A stretch of 64,000 bases of DNA from Dehalococcoidia bacterium (lineage in GTDB: Bacteria > Chloroflexota > Dehalococcoidia > Tepidiformales > Tepidiformaceae). The notes under the pieces were generated by a model. The model searched no databases. It saw nothing but the letters and a program-made list of their open reading frames with translations, and was not told the origin of the DNA. The DNA lies in assembly GCA_022827945.1 (NCBI GenBank), contig JAJEIT010000017.1, positions 1-64,000 on the forward strand. The letters run 5' to 3'. The position numbers and the translations under genes were made by a program. Position 1 is the stretch's first letter. The number at the start of each line of letters is the position of its first letter. Below are positions 1-8,232 of the stretch, one piece after another.

Positions 1-433
1 CGCCTTGGCCGTAGGCTTTGGCGGCCGCGATTACCAAACCGCGGGGGACGTACCCTAAGCGCGCGATGCCGGCGCCAGCGCGGCCGCCGCGGGCGCCACG
101 ACCGTCGAGGTCGATGGAGCCGATGTTGCGGGGACGGCCGACCGCCTGGCGCTCCGGCGCGGGGTCGGTGACGGGTGGAGGGGCGGAGACGGGCGGCGGG
201 GCGGGAGGTGTCCTCGGAGCGGAGGGGCGGGCGGCAGGCGGGGGCGGGGGCACGCCGCCGAAGGTGCGGGGAAGGGGCTGGCCCTCGCAGTCGCCGGCGG
301 TCGCGCAGCCGTCGATCTCGATCCAGCAGGCGGGGTGGTGGACGGCGTGGCAGCCGGAGCACTGCAGGACCGGCTCGCCCGCGAAAAAGGCGACTCCGCA
401 GACGGGACAGAGCCGGTGCGTGGGCTGGGTCAA
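1..433 (-). CDS. Prokaryotic RING-finger protein, N-terminal part (C-terminus beyond window)
   Basis: The frame starts at a TTG (433-431) preceded seven bases upstream by GGAG, and runs off the left edge after 144 codons. Residues 9-49 hold a cross-brace zinc pattern: C9-P-V-C12, C25-S-G-C28, H32/H33, C36-W, C43 and C49. This resembles the prokaryotic RING family 1 domain (family recall, not a search). A proline-rich linker (about 55-90) and a basic Gly/Arg segment follow. Such domains in bacteria usually sit in membrane-associated proteins of unknown job; ubiquitin-ligase activity should not be assumed. Divergent from the Nudix gene. Protein length is unknown because it is cut by the window. 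Confidence 0.62.
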   Translation of the reverse strand, partial: MTQPTHRLCPVCGVAFFAGEPVLQCSGCHAVHHPACWIEIDGCATAGDCEGQPLPRTFGGVPPPPPAARPSAPRTPPAPPPVSAPPPVTDPAPERQAVGRPRNIGSIDLDGRGARGGRAGAGIARLGYVPRGLVIAAAKAYGQG

Positions 434-543
434 GAGCGAACTCCTGTATCGCAGTATCGAGCGGCCCGTGACGTCCGGCAAGGCTCCCGGTGGCGGGCGC
501 CCCGAACGCGCGGGTAGGCTCCATGCTTCGCGGGGAGGACTCG

Positions 544-957
544 ATGGGCGCGAAACAGCGGCCAGCGGTGGGCGTGGCGATCGTGGTGCGTGACGAGCTC
601 GGTCGGGTGCTGCTGGGGAAGCGGGCGGTAGGGTGGGGCACGGGCGAGTGGTGCATCCCGTGCGGCTCGCTGGAGTGGGGAGAGGACGTGCGGGCGGCAG
701 CGGAGCGGGAGCTGCTGGAGGAGACGGGCCTGCGAGCGCGGGCGGGGGAGGTGGTGGCCGTGCACTCGAACTTCCACGACCCGGAGCGACTGACGGTCGG
801 GATCTGGTTCGCAGGCGAGGATGTTGGGGGCGACCCGGTTCCCGTGGACGGTGAGCTGAGCGAGATCGGCTACTTCGATCCCGCGGTGCCGCCGCCGCTC
901 GCGTTCCCCACGGACGCGCTGGTGCTCCAGCAGCTTGCGGCGGAGGGGTCGGGCTAG
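544..957 (+). CDS. Nudix hydrolase
   Basis: 137 aa. The start at 544 is chosen because GGGGAGGAC sits just upstream; an in-frame GTG/ATG further upstream lacks a ribosome site. A perfect Nudix box is present: G41-x5-E47-x7-R55-E56-L57-x-E59-E60-x-G62-L63. The family cleaves nucleoside diphosphates linked to another moiety, using Mg2+ bound by the box glutamates. W36 and the CGSLEWGE context resemble ADP-ribose/nucleotide-sugar type members, but the substrate cannot be read from the sequence. A TAGGCT box at 515-520 could be its -10 element. It is a single gene, divergent from the RING gene. Confidence 0.9.
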   Translation: MGAKQRPAVGVAIVVRDELGRVLLGKRAVGWGTGEWCIPCGSLEWGEDVRAAAERELLEETGLRARAGEVVAVHSNFHDPERLTVGIWFAGEDVGGDPVPVDGELSEIGYFDPAVPPPLAFPTDALVLQQLAAEGSG

Positions 958-973
958 CGAACGAGGCCGGGAT

Positions 974-1687
974 CTAGGGAACCGTCAACTCCACCTGGAA
1001 GGTGGCGCGGCAAGCTGCACAGGAAGATGCCCCGGCTGGGTCGAGGGGTTCGCCGCAATTCGGGCAGAACCGGGTGGGAGCCTCAGGCGGCTCCTCGTCG
1101 TCGGCCGGCCCTTCGAGGCGGCGCAGCACCGGAAGGGCGATGGTAGTCGCGACGAGCAACACGAACATGGTCCCGTAGAGGCGCGCTAGCGGTTCGTTCT
1201 CGGCGACGTCGGCCCACCAGATGGCCAGGAGCACAAGGGTCGTCACAACGGTATTCAAGGCGTAGGGGGCGAGCGGGGCCAGCCAGAATCGCCCTCGCAA
1301 CTCAAACATGGCAACGAAACTCGCGTGGGCGGAGGCCACGGCGGGCGTGCAGATGGTGCCGAGCACCTTCCAATACGTCTCATCGTCGGCGTCGGCGCCG
1401 CCCCAGATCAACACAAGGCTCACCACGAGGGCGACCACGGCCAGGAGGGTTCCCAGCGGCGGCACCAGTCCCAGCCGGCCACGCTCCCAGGCAGCGCCGC
1501 AGACAAGCGCGATCGTGCTCGCCGCGAAGGTGGAGAGCGATGTGGACAGGAGCCTGGCCTCAGTCTCGTCGAACTCCCCGACGATGACGACGTAGCACCC
1601 GATCACGGCGCTCGCAGCGACGGATGCCAGGACTACCAGAAGGGCGCTTCGGCGCAGGGCCCTGCGGCGGCCTCCGGGTTGGCTCAC
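974..1687 (-). CDS. Polytopic membrane protein with C-terminal zinc ribbon
   Basis: 237 aa, GTG start. About six hydrophobic segments (near 12-35, 46-66, 73-96, 105-128, 136-160, 170-190) are followed by a cytosolic-type zinc ribbon at the C-terminus: C208-x2-C211 and C223-x2-C226. No enzymatic motif is seen, so function is unknown. The start is supported by a TAGACT box ending six bases before the GTG, with no Shine-Dalgarno, so the mRNA is probably leaderless. That box overlaps the stop codon of the sodX frame upstream. The architecture (membrane bundle plus zinc ribbon) is common in Chloroflexota and actinobacteria. Confidence 0.75.
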   Translation of the reverse strand: MSQPGGRRRALRRSALLVVLASVAASAVIGCYVVIVGEFDETEARLLSTSLSTFAASTIALVCGAAWERGRLGLVPPLGTLLAVVALVVSLVLIWGGADADDETYWKVLGTICTPAVASAHASFVAMFELRGRFWLAPLAPYALNTVVTTLVLLAIWWADVAENEPLARLYGTMFVLLVATTIALPVLRRLEGPADDEEPPEAPTRFCPNCGEPLDPAGASSCAACRATFQVELTVP

Positions 1688-1693
1688 GCCGGC

Positions 1694-1699
1694 AGTCTA
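1694..1699 (-). promoter_or_regulatory. -10 box TAGACT, probable leaderless promoter
   Basis: TAGACT ends six bases before the GTG of the zinc-ribbon membrane protein. No Shine-Dalgarno lies between. The same arrangement recurs at other starts in the window. Confidence 0.45.
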
Positions 1700-1987
1700 G
1701 CGGACGGGGCCGAAGCGGGAGGATGGCCAGTAGCGCCAGATGACTCGCCCCGTAAGGGCATCGGGGGGAAGGGGGCCGAAGGTGCGGCTGTCGGTGCTCT
1801 CCTCGCGGTTATCGCCGAGCAACACGACAGCGCCACCGGGCTCGAGGGCGGCCACACGCTTGGCGATGATGCGGGAGGGCTCGCGAGGATCGCGAGCGAG
1901 GGCAATATCGCCGAGTTCCGGCAAGCGCCGGACGTAGGCGCGGGAGTCGACGACGACGTAGTCGCCGGGGGCGAGGGCGGGGGTCAT
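1697..1987 (-). CDS. sodX: Nickel-SOD maturation protease, S26 signal-peptidase-like
   Basis: The ATG-started core (96 aa) carries the S26 boxes: GDYVVV at 8-13, catalytic-type K43-R44-V45, and GDNREESTDSRTFGP near the middle. The catalytic serine is in ITGES-M, the residue just BEFORE this ATG. The frame stays open upstream to 2092 and would add a hydrophobic helix plus that serine, but contains no ATG, GTG, TTG or CTG after the sodN stop. The family cleaves the propeptide of NiSOD to expose His1, which agrees with its position directly behind sodN and in the same frame. The true start is therefore unresolved: an unusual initiator, UAG read-through from sodN, or a sequence error. Confidence 0.8.
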   Translation of the reverse strand: MTPALAPGDYVVVDSRAYVRRLPELGDIALARDPREPSRIIAKRVAALEPGGAVVLLGDNREESTDSRTFGPLPPDALTGRVIWRYWPSSRFGPVR

Positions 1988-2092
1988 GCTCTCGCCCGTG
2001 ATGGCGTAGCGGGAGAGGCGCCAGCGGGCGAGCGCGACGAGCGCCGCGCCCGCGGCGACGATGGCGAGAGCGTTCCGGACCGGCGTTCGTGC

Positions 2093-2539
2093 CTAGCCGG
2101 CGGTGTAGAAGGGAACGTCGTCGCGGCTCTTGGAGGCCCAGAAGATGTTGTGGATCTCGCCGATGGTATCGACGAGGGCCTGGGCAGCTTCGACGTTCAC
2201 CTCGACCTTGTTCTGGGAGCAGAGCTTGGCCGCGTTCCAGAACGTGTCGTGCAGGCCGGGGTTGGCCTCAAGGTGCGGGGGCTTGAAGTAGTCGGTCCAG
2301 AGGATGAGCAGCTCCTCCTTGGCGAGCTGGGCCTGCTCTTCCTTGATGGCGATGAAGCGGCCGCGGGTGTTCTCGGTGGCGATGTCGTGACTCTCGGGGA
2401 GGTCGACGAGCTTCTTCGCCATGGAGAGGACGGCTTCGGCGGCGATGCGCGCCGAGGCGGGGTCGTAGACGCCGCAGGGGCCGTCGCAGTGGGCCGAGGC
2501 GGTGAGGGAGGGGCGGAGGACGCGGTCGAGCAGGCTCAT
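2093..2539 (-). CDS. sodN: Nickel superoxide dismutase
   Basis: 148 aa. ATG at 2539 follows AAGGAG with five bases between. A 16-residue propeptide precedes the nickel hook H17-C18-D19-G20-P21-C22-G23-V24-Y25, the diagnostic HCxxPCGxY motif; H17, C18 and C22 would bind Ni after cleavage. The rest is the expected helical bundle with conserved YDPASARI and a C-terminal Trp-Ala-Ser-Lys segment. The enzyme dismutates superoxide in the cytoplasm. A maturation protease frame follows immediately and in phase after the TAG stop, the classical sodN-sodX arrangement. A second, exported Cu/Zn SOD is encoded at 22532. Confidence 0.95.
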   Translation of the reverse strand: MSLLDRVLRPSLTASAHCDGPCGVYDPASARIAAEAVLSMAKKLVDLPESHDIATENTRGRFIAIKEEQAQLAKEELLILWTDYFKPPHLEANPGLHDTFWNAAKLCSQNKVEVNVEAAQALVDTIGEIHNIFWASKSRDDVPFYTAG

Positions 2540-2603
2540 GGGAGCTCCTTTTCGGGCAGGTGTTTCGGCGGGGGAGTATAGCGGGGCGGCAGGTTCTACG
2601 CGC

Positions 2604-3533
2604 TCAGGAGAGCTGGTCGCTGAGCTCGGCGAGGCGGGCGGCCTCGGCATCGGTGATGGCGAAGTCGATGGCGCCGGCGTTCTCACGCGCCTGGCGGGCG
2701 TGGCGGGCGCCGGGGATGGGCAGGACGTTGTCCTGGCGGGCGAGCCAGTTGATCGCGACCTGCGCGGACGAGCGCCCGTGCGTGTGGCCGATCTCGTCAA
2801 GGGCCTGGAGGAGGGGCTCGAGCCGCTCGGGATTGCGGAAATTGCCGCTGAAGCGGCGGAAGCCTCGGGCCTCGCGACCACCGGCGCGGTATTTCCCGGT
2901 GAGCATCCCGCTGGCGAGGGGGAAGTAGGCGATAAGGGTCACGTCGAGCTCGCGGCAGGCCTCGAGGAGGCCGCTCCGCTCGGGACCGCGGTTGAGGAGG
3001 CTGTAGTTGACCTGGTTCGAGACGAGGGGGACGCCGCGGCGCGCCAGGGCGGCATGGGCGGTGCGCATCTGGGCGGCGCTGTAGTTGCTGACACCGGCAT
3101 GGCGGATGCGGCCCTGCTCGACCGCCTCGGCGAGGCGGTTCATGAGGCTGGGGATGCGGAGGAGGGTGAAGGGGAAGTGGATCTGGTAGAGGTCGACGGT
3201 GTCACGCTGGAGGCGGCCCAGGCTGGCATCGAGGGCGCGGTGGAGGGAGCCGCTGGTGAGACGCCAGGGAAGGGGCGCGAACTTGGTGGCGACGAAGGCC
3301 TCGGCATCGCCCCCGGCGAGGGCGCGGCCGAGGGCGCGCTCGGAGGCGCCGCTGTTGTAGATCTCGGCGGTGTCGAAGAGGTTCACGCCCGAGGCGAGGG
3401 CGGACTCGACGGCGGCGGCGGGATTGGTGGAGTCGGGAGTCGCGCCGGCTTCGTCCTTCCACGTATTCGTGCCCACGCCGAGGGGGCGGACGAGGAGGTC
3501 GGTGGGGCCGAGGGGCATGTCGGGCAGGGTCAT
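2604..3533 (-). CDS. Aldo/keto reductase
   Basis: 309 aa. The catalytic tetrad is complete: D54, Y59 (DTAEIY), K84 (VATKF) and H119 (YQIHF). NADPH-binding features near the C-terminus include PIPGARH. The enzyme would reduce carbonyls in the cytoplasm; substrate unknown. The start at 3533 is chosen over upstream in-frame ATGs because TACACT ends six bases before it, matching the leaderless promoters seen elsewhere in the window. It is divergent from and close to the ferredoxin gene at 3655. Confidence 0.9.
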   Translation of the reverse strand: MTLPDMPLGPTDLLVRPLGVGTNTWKDEAGATPDSTNPAAAVESALASGVNLFDTAEIYNSGASERALGRALAGGDAEAFVATKFAPLPWRLTSGSLHRALDASLGRLQRDTVDLYQIHFPFTLLRIPSLMNRLAEAVEQGRIRHAGVSNYSAAQMRTAHAALARRGVPLVSNQVNYSLLNRGPERSGLLEACRELDVTLIAYFPLASGMLTGKYRAGGREARGFRRFSGNFRNPERLEPLLQALDEIGHTHGRSSAQVAINWLARQDNVLPIPGARHARQARENAGAIDFAITDAEAARLAELSDQLS

Positions 3534-3539
3534 GGCGGG

Positions 3540-3545
3540 AGTGTA
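3540..3545 (-). promoter_or_regulatory. -10 box TACACT, probable leaderless promoter
   Basis: TACACT lies six bases upstream of the aldo/keto reductase ATG with no Shine-Dalgarno between; it decides the start choice. Confidence 0.45.
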
Positions 3546-3654
3546 GGGGGCGAGGGGCGGCATTCCCAGCGGGAGGAAGGCCCGCCGCTGCTTGCGGGCG
3601 GTGGGACTCAAACCTAAGATCGACCTCGCGCGGGCCACCTGCGGCGGAGAGGCG

Positions 3655-4170
3655 ATGTCCTACAGCATCATCGAGACGTGTATCGGCTGTACCGCCTGCA
3701 CGAAGCGCTGTCCCACCAATGCGATCACGGGATCGCGGAACGAACTCCATGTGATCGACCCGACGCTCTGCATCGACTGCGGGGCCTGCGGCGTTGTCTG
3801 CCCGCCTGAAGCCATCCTCGACAACCTCGGCGACGTGACGAAGTCGATCAAGAAGAACGAGTGGCCGAAGGCGGTGGTGATCGAGGAGAAGTGCATCGGC
3901 TCGGGTTGCGAGCTGTGCATCAACATCTGCCCCTTCGATGCGCTCAGCCTGCAGCACACCGATCGCGTCGACGACTTCTTCGGCGTGAGCACGGTGGACG
4001 AGAAGAAGTGCACGGGCTGCCGGCTGTGCGAGGACGTGTGCGGCTGGGACGCGGTTCACATCTTCCCGCTGCGGGACGAGATCCTGAAGCCCCTCGAGGA
4101 GCTGACGGATCAGGAGATCGCCCTGATGAGGCGGGCGAAGCGGGCGCAGGACGCGGTCCCGCTGACCTAG
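3655..4170 (+). CDS. Ferredoxin-type protein with four 4Fe-4S motifs
   Basis: 171 aa; ATG at 3655 follows GGAGAGG. Four cysteine sets are visible: C9-C12-C15-C19, C39-C42-C45-C49, C80-x4-C85-C88-C92 and C119-C122-C125-C129 (the last followed by Gly-Trp rather than Pro). This is an electron carrier of the polyferredoxin kind, cytoplasmic, with no membrane segment. The first two motifs form an ordinary bacterial 2x[4Fe-4S] module; the third has a spacing of four residues instead of two. No oxidoreductase partner is adjacent; the P450s and flavoproteins further right are possible clients. Partner assignment is inference. Confidence 0.88.
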   Translation: MSYSIIETCIGCTACTKRCPTNAITGSRNELHVIDPTLCIDCGACGVVCPPEAILDNLGDVTKSIKKNEWPKAVVIEEKCIGSGCELCINICPFDALSLQHTDRVDDFFGVSTVDEKKCTGCRLCEDVCGWDAVHIFPLRDEILKPLEELTDQEIALMRRAKRAQDAVPLT

Positions 4171-4188
4171 TCCGAGCCGGCGCCAGGG

Positions 4189-4473
4189 CTAGGCGTAGTG
4201 TTCGATCTTGCCCGCCAGATCGATATCAAGCTGGGTCACCCCACCGGCGTCGTGCGTGCTGAGCCGGATATCGACGGTGCTGTAGACGATGGAGAGCTCG
4301 GGGTGGTGATTCATCACCTCGGCGGCCATGGCGACGCGGTTGACGAAGCCCATGGCGGTGATGTGGTCGTCGAGCTTGAAGGTCTTGCGGATGCCGTCGT
4401 CGCCGTCCGCGGACCAGCCGGGGAGGCCGGCGAGGGCATCGGTCACCTGGTCGGAGCTGAGTCGGTCGGGCAT
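4189..4473 (-). CDS. phhB: Pterin-4a-carbinolamine dehydratase
   Basis: 94 aa, normal length for the family. ATG at 4473 is preceded by AAGGAGG six bases upstream. The signature is E52-V-M-N-H56-H57-P58-E59 with the following beta strand, the dehydratase active-site region. It dehydrates 4a-hydroxytetrahydropterin to recycle the cofactor of aromatic amino-acid hydroxylases, or acts as a molybdopterin-related paralogue. No hydroxylase is adjacent, so the physiological partner is not shown here. Convergent with the ferredoxin gene. Confidence 0.9.
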   Translation of the reverse strand: MPDRLSSDQVTDALAGLPGWSADGDDGIRKTFKLDDHITAMGFVNRVAMAAEVMNHHPELSIVYSTVDIRLSTHDAGGVTQLDIDLAGKIEHYA

Positions 4474-4538
4474 CTCGTGCCTCCTTGGCGTCAGGTCGGC
4501 GGCGGCGCATACGCGCTCGGCAGGCAAGGATAGTACGG

Positions 4539-6293
4539 ATGACGGGACCGAGGGGCCGACGGAGATACAGCCGCCGCTGGTTCCTGGGGGCGCTGGGCGC
4601 TTCCGCGGGGGCGGCGGGACTGGCGGCGCTCGGTTGCGAGGACACGGAAGAGCCGGTTCCCGACCAGGTCACCCCGGAGCCGACGGAGGAGCCGGAGGAA
4701 GCCCACCCGACCTACCCAAGCACCCCCGCTCCCGAGCCGACGCGAGCCAGTCAGACGAGTCGGCAGGGCGGAACGCTGCGGTACGCGGCGGCGTTCTCGA
4801 GCGACGGCCTGTTCGATCCGCACACGACCACTTCGGCAGCGCTGCTCGGCCAGCAGTCCCTCATCTACAGCCGCCTCCTGACCTACGAGAGCCAGGTGGA
4901 CGGAGAGCTGGCGCCGGACCTCGCAACGGGGATGCCGGAGCAGCCGGACGAGCTTACCTACGTCTTCACGGTGAATCCCGAGGCGCGCTGGCACGACACC
5001 GAACCGCTCAGCGGGCGGGCGGTGACGGCAGAGGACGTGGTGGGGAGCATCGAGCGGCAGCGGCTGGGGAGAGCGCAGGACTTCCCCCGGAAAGGGCGCT
5101 GGGACCAGGTCGCGAGCCTGGAGGCGCCGGACAGCCAGACGGTCGTGGCCCGGACGGGGGAGCCGTTCGCGGGCACGCTGGCGCGGTTCGCCTCGCCCGA
5201 GGGCTTCGTCATTCCCCCCGAGCTCGACGGCGACCTGAGCTCCACGCTGCAGGCAGGAAGCGGACCGTTTCGCTGGATCGAGTGGTCGGAAGGCTCGTAC
5301 GCGAGCGTGGCGCGGAACGACGCCTGGTACGGCCCGGACAACGGCCCGTTCCTCGACGGCATCTCCACGGTCCCGCCCCGGTCGCTGGATGAGCTCGAGG
5401 CGGATTTCCGGACACGGCAGCTGGACGCGGTAGAGGCGGGGTTTCTGCAGGCGCAGGAGATCAAGCGGCGGCTCCCCGACCTGCGGGAGGTGCGCTCGGC
5501 AGTGGCGCGCTTCTACGGGATGCGGTTCCTCGCCGGGACGCCCCCCTACGACGACCCGCGGCTGCGCCGGGCGATCACCGTGGCCATCGACCGGCGGGAG
5601 ATGCTGGAACGCTTCTTCCACGACAGCGGCACCCTCAACCCGTGGATCAGCGCGGCGGTGCGACAGTGGTCGCTGCCCCAGACGGAGCTCCAGCGTCAGC
5701 CCGGGTACCGGCCCGGCGTGGGCGGACGGGAACTGGACGAGCGCGATGCGCTCGCCGCCCTGAACGCCTACCTGGAGGAGCACGAGCTGCCGGACCCGGT
5801 GGAGCTGTTCGTGACGGCCAACCTGGAGGAGACGCTGAACATGGGGGGGCTCATCGCCGCGCAGCTTCGGGACACGCTCGATCTCAGCGTTCAGGTGAAC
5901 CGGGTGGGGCTCGAGGAGCTGGCGCTGCGGCTCAGCGAGGGAGAAGCGCCGTGGGCCGTGGGCGTCGACAACGGCTGGATCGAGCTCGACGACTGGCTCT
6001 ACCCGTACTTCCACGCAGACGGAACCGGCAACACGTTCGTGCTCCGCGACGAGGAGATGAACGTGATGATCGAGGCGCAGCGTGCGGAGATGTCGTCCGA
6101 GCGGAGGCAGCAGATCGGCTACGACGCGCAGCGACGGCTCCTGGAACTGAACGTGGGGGCGAATTTCGTGAGCGAGGACGTGGTGACGTTGTTCTGGCCG
6201 TACGTCCAACTCTTCCCGGTGGACGCGGGAGAGGCCTACCAGGACCGGTTCGCGAAGACGTGGATCGACCGCACGCACCCCACCTACCTGTAG
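4539..6293 (+). CDS. Family-5 extracellular solute-binding lipoprotein (Tat-exported)
   Basis: 584 aa. The start at 4539 has AAGGA eight bases upstream. The N-terminus has a twin-arginine motif S-R-R-W-F-L-G followed by a hydrophobic stretch and the lipobox L-A-A-L-G-C, so it is probably a Tat-dependent, folded-exported lipoprotein. A Glu/Pro-rich linker (about 35-75) leads to a SBP_bac_5 fold beginning with GGTLRYA, as in peptide/nickel/opine ABC binding proteins. No permease or ATPase gene lies nearby, so the transporter is encoded elsewhere or it acts as an orphan receptor. Ligand unknown. Confidence 0.88.
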   Translation: MTGPRGRRRYSRRWFLGALGASAGAAGLAALGCEDTEEPVPDQVTPEPTEEPEEAHPTYPSTPAPEPTRASQTSRQGGTLRYAAAFSSDGLFDPHTTTSAALLGQQSLIYSRLLTYESQVDGELAPDLATGMPEQPDELTYVFTVNPEARWHDTEPLSGRAVTAEDVVGSIERQRLGRAQDFPRKGRWDQVASLEAPDSQTVVARTGEPFAGTLARFASPEGFVIPPELDGDLSSTLQAGSGPFRWIEWSEGSYASVARNDAWYGPDNGPFLDGISTVPPRSLDELEADFRTRQLDAVEAGFLQAQEIKRRLPDLREVRSAVARFYGMRFLAGTPPYDDPRLRRAITVAIDRREMLERFFHDSGTLNPWISAAVRQWSLPQTELQRQPGYRPGVGGRELDERDALAALNAYLEEHELPDPVELFVTANLEETLNMGGLIAAQLRDTLDLSVQVNRVGLEELALRLSEGEAPWAVGVDNGWIELDDWLYPYFHADGTGNTFVLRDEEMNVMIEAQRAEMSSERRQQIGYDAQRRLLELNVGANFVSEDVVTLFWPYVQLFPVDAGEAYQDRFAKTWIDRTHPTYL

Positions 6294-6314
6294 GCAGAAT
6301 GGCGGAGCCCCGGC

Positions 6315-7106
6315 CTAGGCGTTGTAGTTGGGCTCGCGCTTCTCGCGGAAGGCAGCGACGGCTTCCTTGAACTCGGGGCCCTGGATGAGGTCGCGCTGGA
6401 GGGGCCACTCGAACTCGAGCTGCTGCTCGAGCGTGGCCCACTGGGAGTGCTGGAGCATGCGCCTGGTGTAGGCGAGGGCGGTGGGGGGCTGGTTCGCGAC
6501 CTGCGAGGCGAAGTCGAGGGACTCCTCGACGAGCCGGTCGTGTGGCACGACACGGGAGACGATGCCGAGCTGCAGCGCCTCCTCGGCTTCGACGATGCGG
6601 CCCGTGTAGAAGAGCTCGGCAGCGTGCTCGTGGCCGACCATGCGGGGCAGGAAGTAGGAGAGGCCGAAGTCGGAGGCGAGGGCGCGCTTGATGAAGATCG
6701 TGCCGAAGCGGGCGCGCTCGCTGGCGATGCGGATGTCGAAGGCGCTGCAGAGGCCGAAGCCACCACCCACGGCGACGCCGTTGACGGCGGCGATCATGGG
6801 CTTGCCGCTCTTGTAGATGGCGAGGATGGAGCGGCCGGGGCCCATCGTGTCGAGCTGCGAGGATCGACGCTGGGGGGCGTTGCCGCTCTCCTGGCGCTGG
6901 CCGGCATCCTCGAGGTCGGCGCCGGCGCACCAGGCTCGCCCCTCGCCGGTGACGACAAAGGCGCCAACACCGTCGTCCTTCGTTCCCTCTTCGATGGCGT
7001 CCGTGAATTCGGGCATGAGGGTGCCGCCCATGGCATTCATGCGCTCGGGGCGGTTGAAGCGCAAGAGCATCACGCGGTCGTGGCGCTCGACAATGCAATC
7101 CGGCAT
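6315..7106 (-). CDS. Enoyl-CoA hydratase/isomerase family protein
   Basis: 263 aa; GGAGG precedes the ATG at 7106. The crotonase core is clear: oxyanion-hole segments C-A-G-A-D-L (about 60-65) and N-G-V-A-V-G-G-G (about 109-116). The usual second catalytic Glu region reads ALASDFGLS, with Asp rather than Glu, which points to an isomerase-like or other crotonase reaction rather than a textbook hydratase. Cytoplasmic, beta-oxidation or side-chain degradation of a CoA ester. It is divergent from the quinone reductase at 7195. Confidence 0.88.
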   Translation of the reverse strand: MPDCIVERHDRVMLLRFNRPERMNAMGGTLMPEFTDAIEEGTKDDGVGAFVVTGEGRAWCAGADLEDAGQRQESGNAPQRRSSQLDTMGPGRSILAIYKSGKPMIAAVNGVAVGGGFGLCSAFDIRIASERARFGTIFIKRALASDFGLSYFLPRMVGHEHAAELFYTGRIVEAEEALQLGIVSRVVPHDRLVEESLDFASQVANQPPTALAYTRRMLQHSQWATLEQQLEFEWPLQRDLIQGPEFKEAVAAFREKREPNYNA

Positions 7107-7194
7107 GGGAATCCTCCGCAGGCGACGATGATACGCGGGCCTCGGCTACCCGCTCCCCGGCCGGCTGCCGTAGGGTTCCGCGGCGGAGGGCGTG

Positions 7195-8166
7195 ATGCGC
7201 GCGGTCGTTTGCGACGAGCTGGGGAAGCCCGAGAACCTGCGACTCGGAGAGCTGCCGGATCCGGCGGTGGGGCCGGGGGAGGTGGGGATCGCGGTGGAGG
7301 CGGCAGGGGTGTCGTTCGCCGACGTGATGTTCGTCCAGGGGAAGCACCAGACCGAGCACGTGCCGCCGTTCGCGCCCGGGATGGAGGTGGCGGGCCGGGT
7401 GGTCCAGGTGGGGTCCGGCGTTGAGGGGCTCCGGGCCGGGGATGCGGTGGCGGCGCTGCTCTACGACGGCGGCCATGCGGAGCAGGCGACGGCGCTCGCG
7501 ACGGAGTGCTTCCCCGTTCCGGAAAACCTCTCGGCGGAGGTGGCGGCTGGGGCGCTCTCCGCGTACCTGACAGCGCACATCTGCCTGACGTGGGAGGCGA
7601 GGCTGGAGGCGGGGGAGCGCGTGCTCGTGCTGGGGGCGGGGAGCGGCGTGGGGCTGGCGGCGGTGGCGGTAGCGGCGGCGCTCGGCGGGGAGGTGGTGGC
7701 GGCAGCGAGCAGCGCGGAGAAGCTGGCCACGGCGGAGGCGGCGGGCGCGAAGCACCTCGTGAACTACCGGGAGCAGGACCTGCGCGAAGCGACGCTGGCG
7801 GCGACGGGCGGAAACGGGGTGGACGTGGTGGTCGACCCGGTGGGGGCGCAGGGGGAGCAGGCGTTCCGCACGCTGGACTGGGGTGGGCGCTATGTCGTGG
7901 CGGGTTTCGCCGGCGGGGCGGTCCCGCAGTTCAAGGGAAACCACCTGCTGATCAAGAACCGGAGCGCCGTGGGGATGGTGCTGATGCACTACCGGGAGCG
8001 GCAGGTCGAGCGCATGCGGCAGTCGGTGGCGGAGGTGTTCGCGATGCTGGCGGACGGCAGGCTGGCGCCGCCGGCCATCGAGACGGGCAGCCTCGCCGAC
8101 GGGCCCCGGTTCCTGCAGCGCGTGCTGGATCGGGACGTGGTGGGGAAGCTCGTTCTGCGCATCTGA
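7195..8166 (+). CDS. Zinc-free quinone oxidoreductase / MDR alcohol dehydrogenase-like
   Basis: 323 aa. A GTG directly precedes the ATG at 7195; GGAGGG upstream serves either. The Rossmann motif is V-L-G-A-G-S-G-V-G at about 145-153, and the structural and catalytic zinc cysteines of alcohol dehydrogenases are absent, typical of QOR (zeta-crystallin) members. It transfers hydride from NADPH to quinones or enoyl-type substrates. A TAGGGT box at 7171-7176 may be its -10 element. Neighbouring crotonase, LLM and MaoC genes suggest a role in the same catabolic theme. Confidence 0.88.
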   Translation: MRAVVCDELGKPENLRLGELPDPAVGPGEVGIAVEAAGVSFADVMFVQGKHQTEHVPPFAPGMEVAGRVVQVGSGVEGLRAGDAVAALLYDGGHAEQATALATECFPVPENLSAEVAAGALSAYLTAHICLTWEARLEAGERVLVLGAGSGVGLAAVAVAAALGGEVVAAASSAEKLATAEAAGAKHLVNYREQDLREATLAATGGNGVDVVVDPVGAQGEQAFRTLDWGGRYVVAGFAGGAVPQFKGNHLLIKNRSAVGMVLMHYRERQVERMRQSVAEVFAMLADGRLAPPAIETGSLADGPRFLQRVLDRDVVGKLVLRI

Positions 8167-8232
8167 GGGTGCGGCGAGGGTTCGGGCGCGCTACGCTGCC
8201 GCCGCCGGCGGCACGGCCGGCCGAGGAGGCGC

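Noticed and set aside
1325-3617. Long plus-strand frames over the membrane protein, sodN and aldo/keto reductase genes
   Set aside because: Gly/Glu/Ala-rich shadows of minus-strand genes with clear family motifs.
4491-6278. 595-codon frame antisense to the Tat lipoprotein gene
   Set aside because: Arg/Leu/Pro-rich shadow; the other strand has Tat signal, lipobox and SBP fold.
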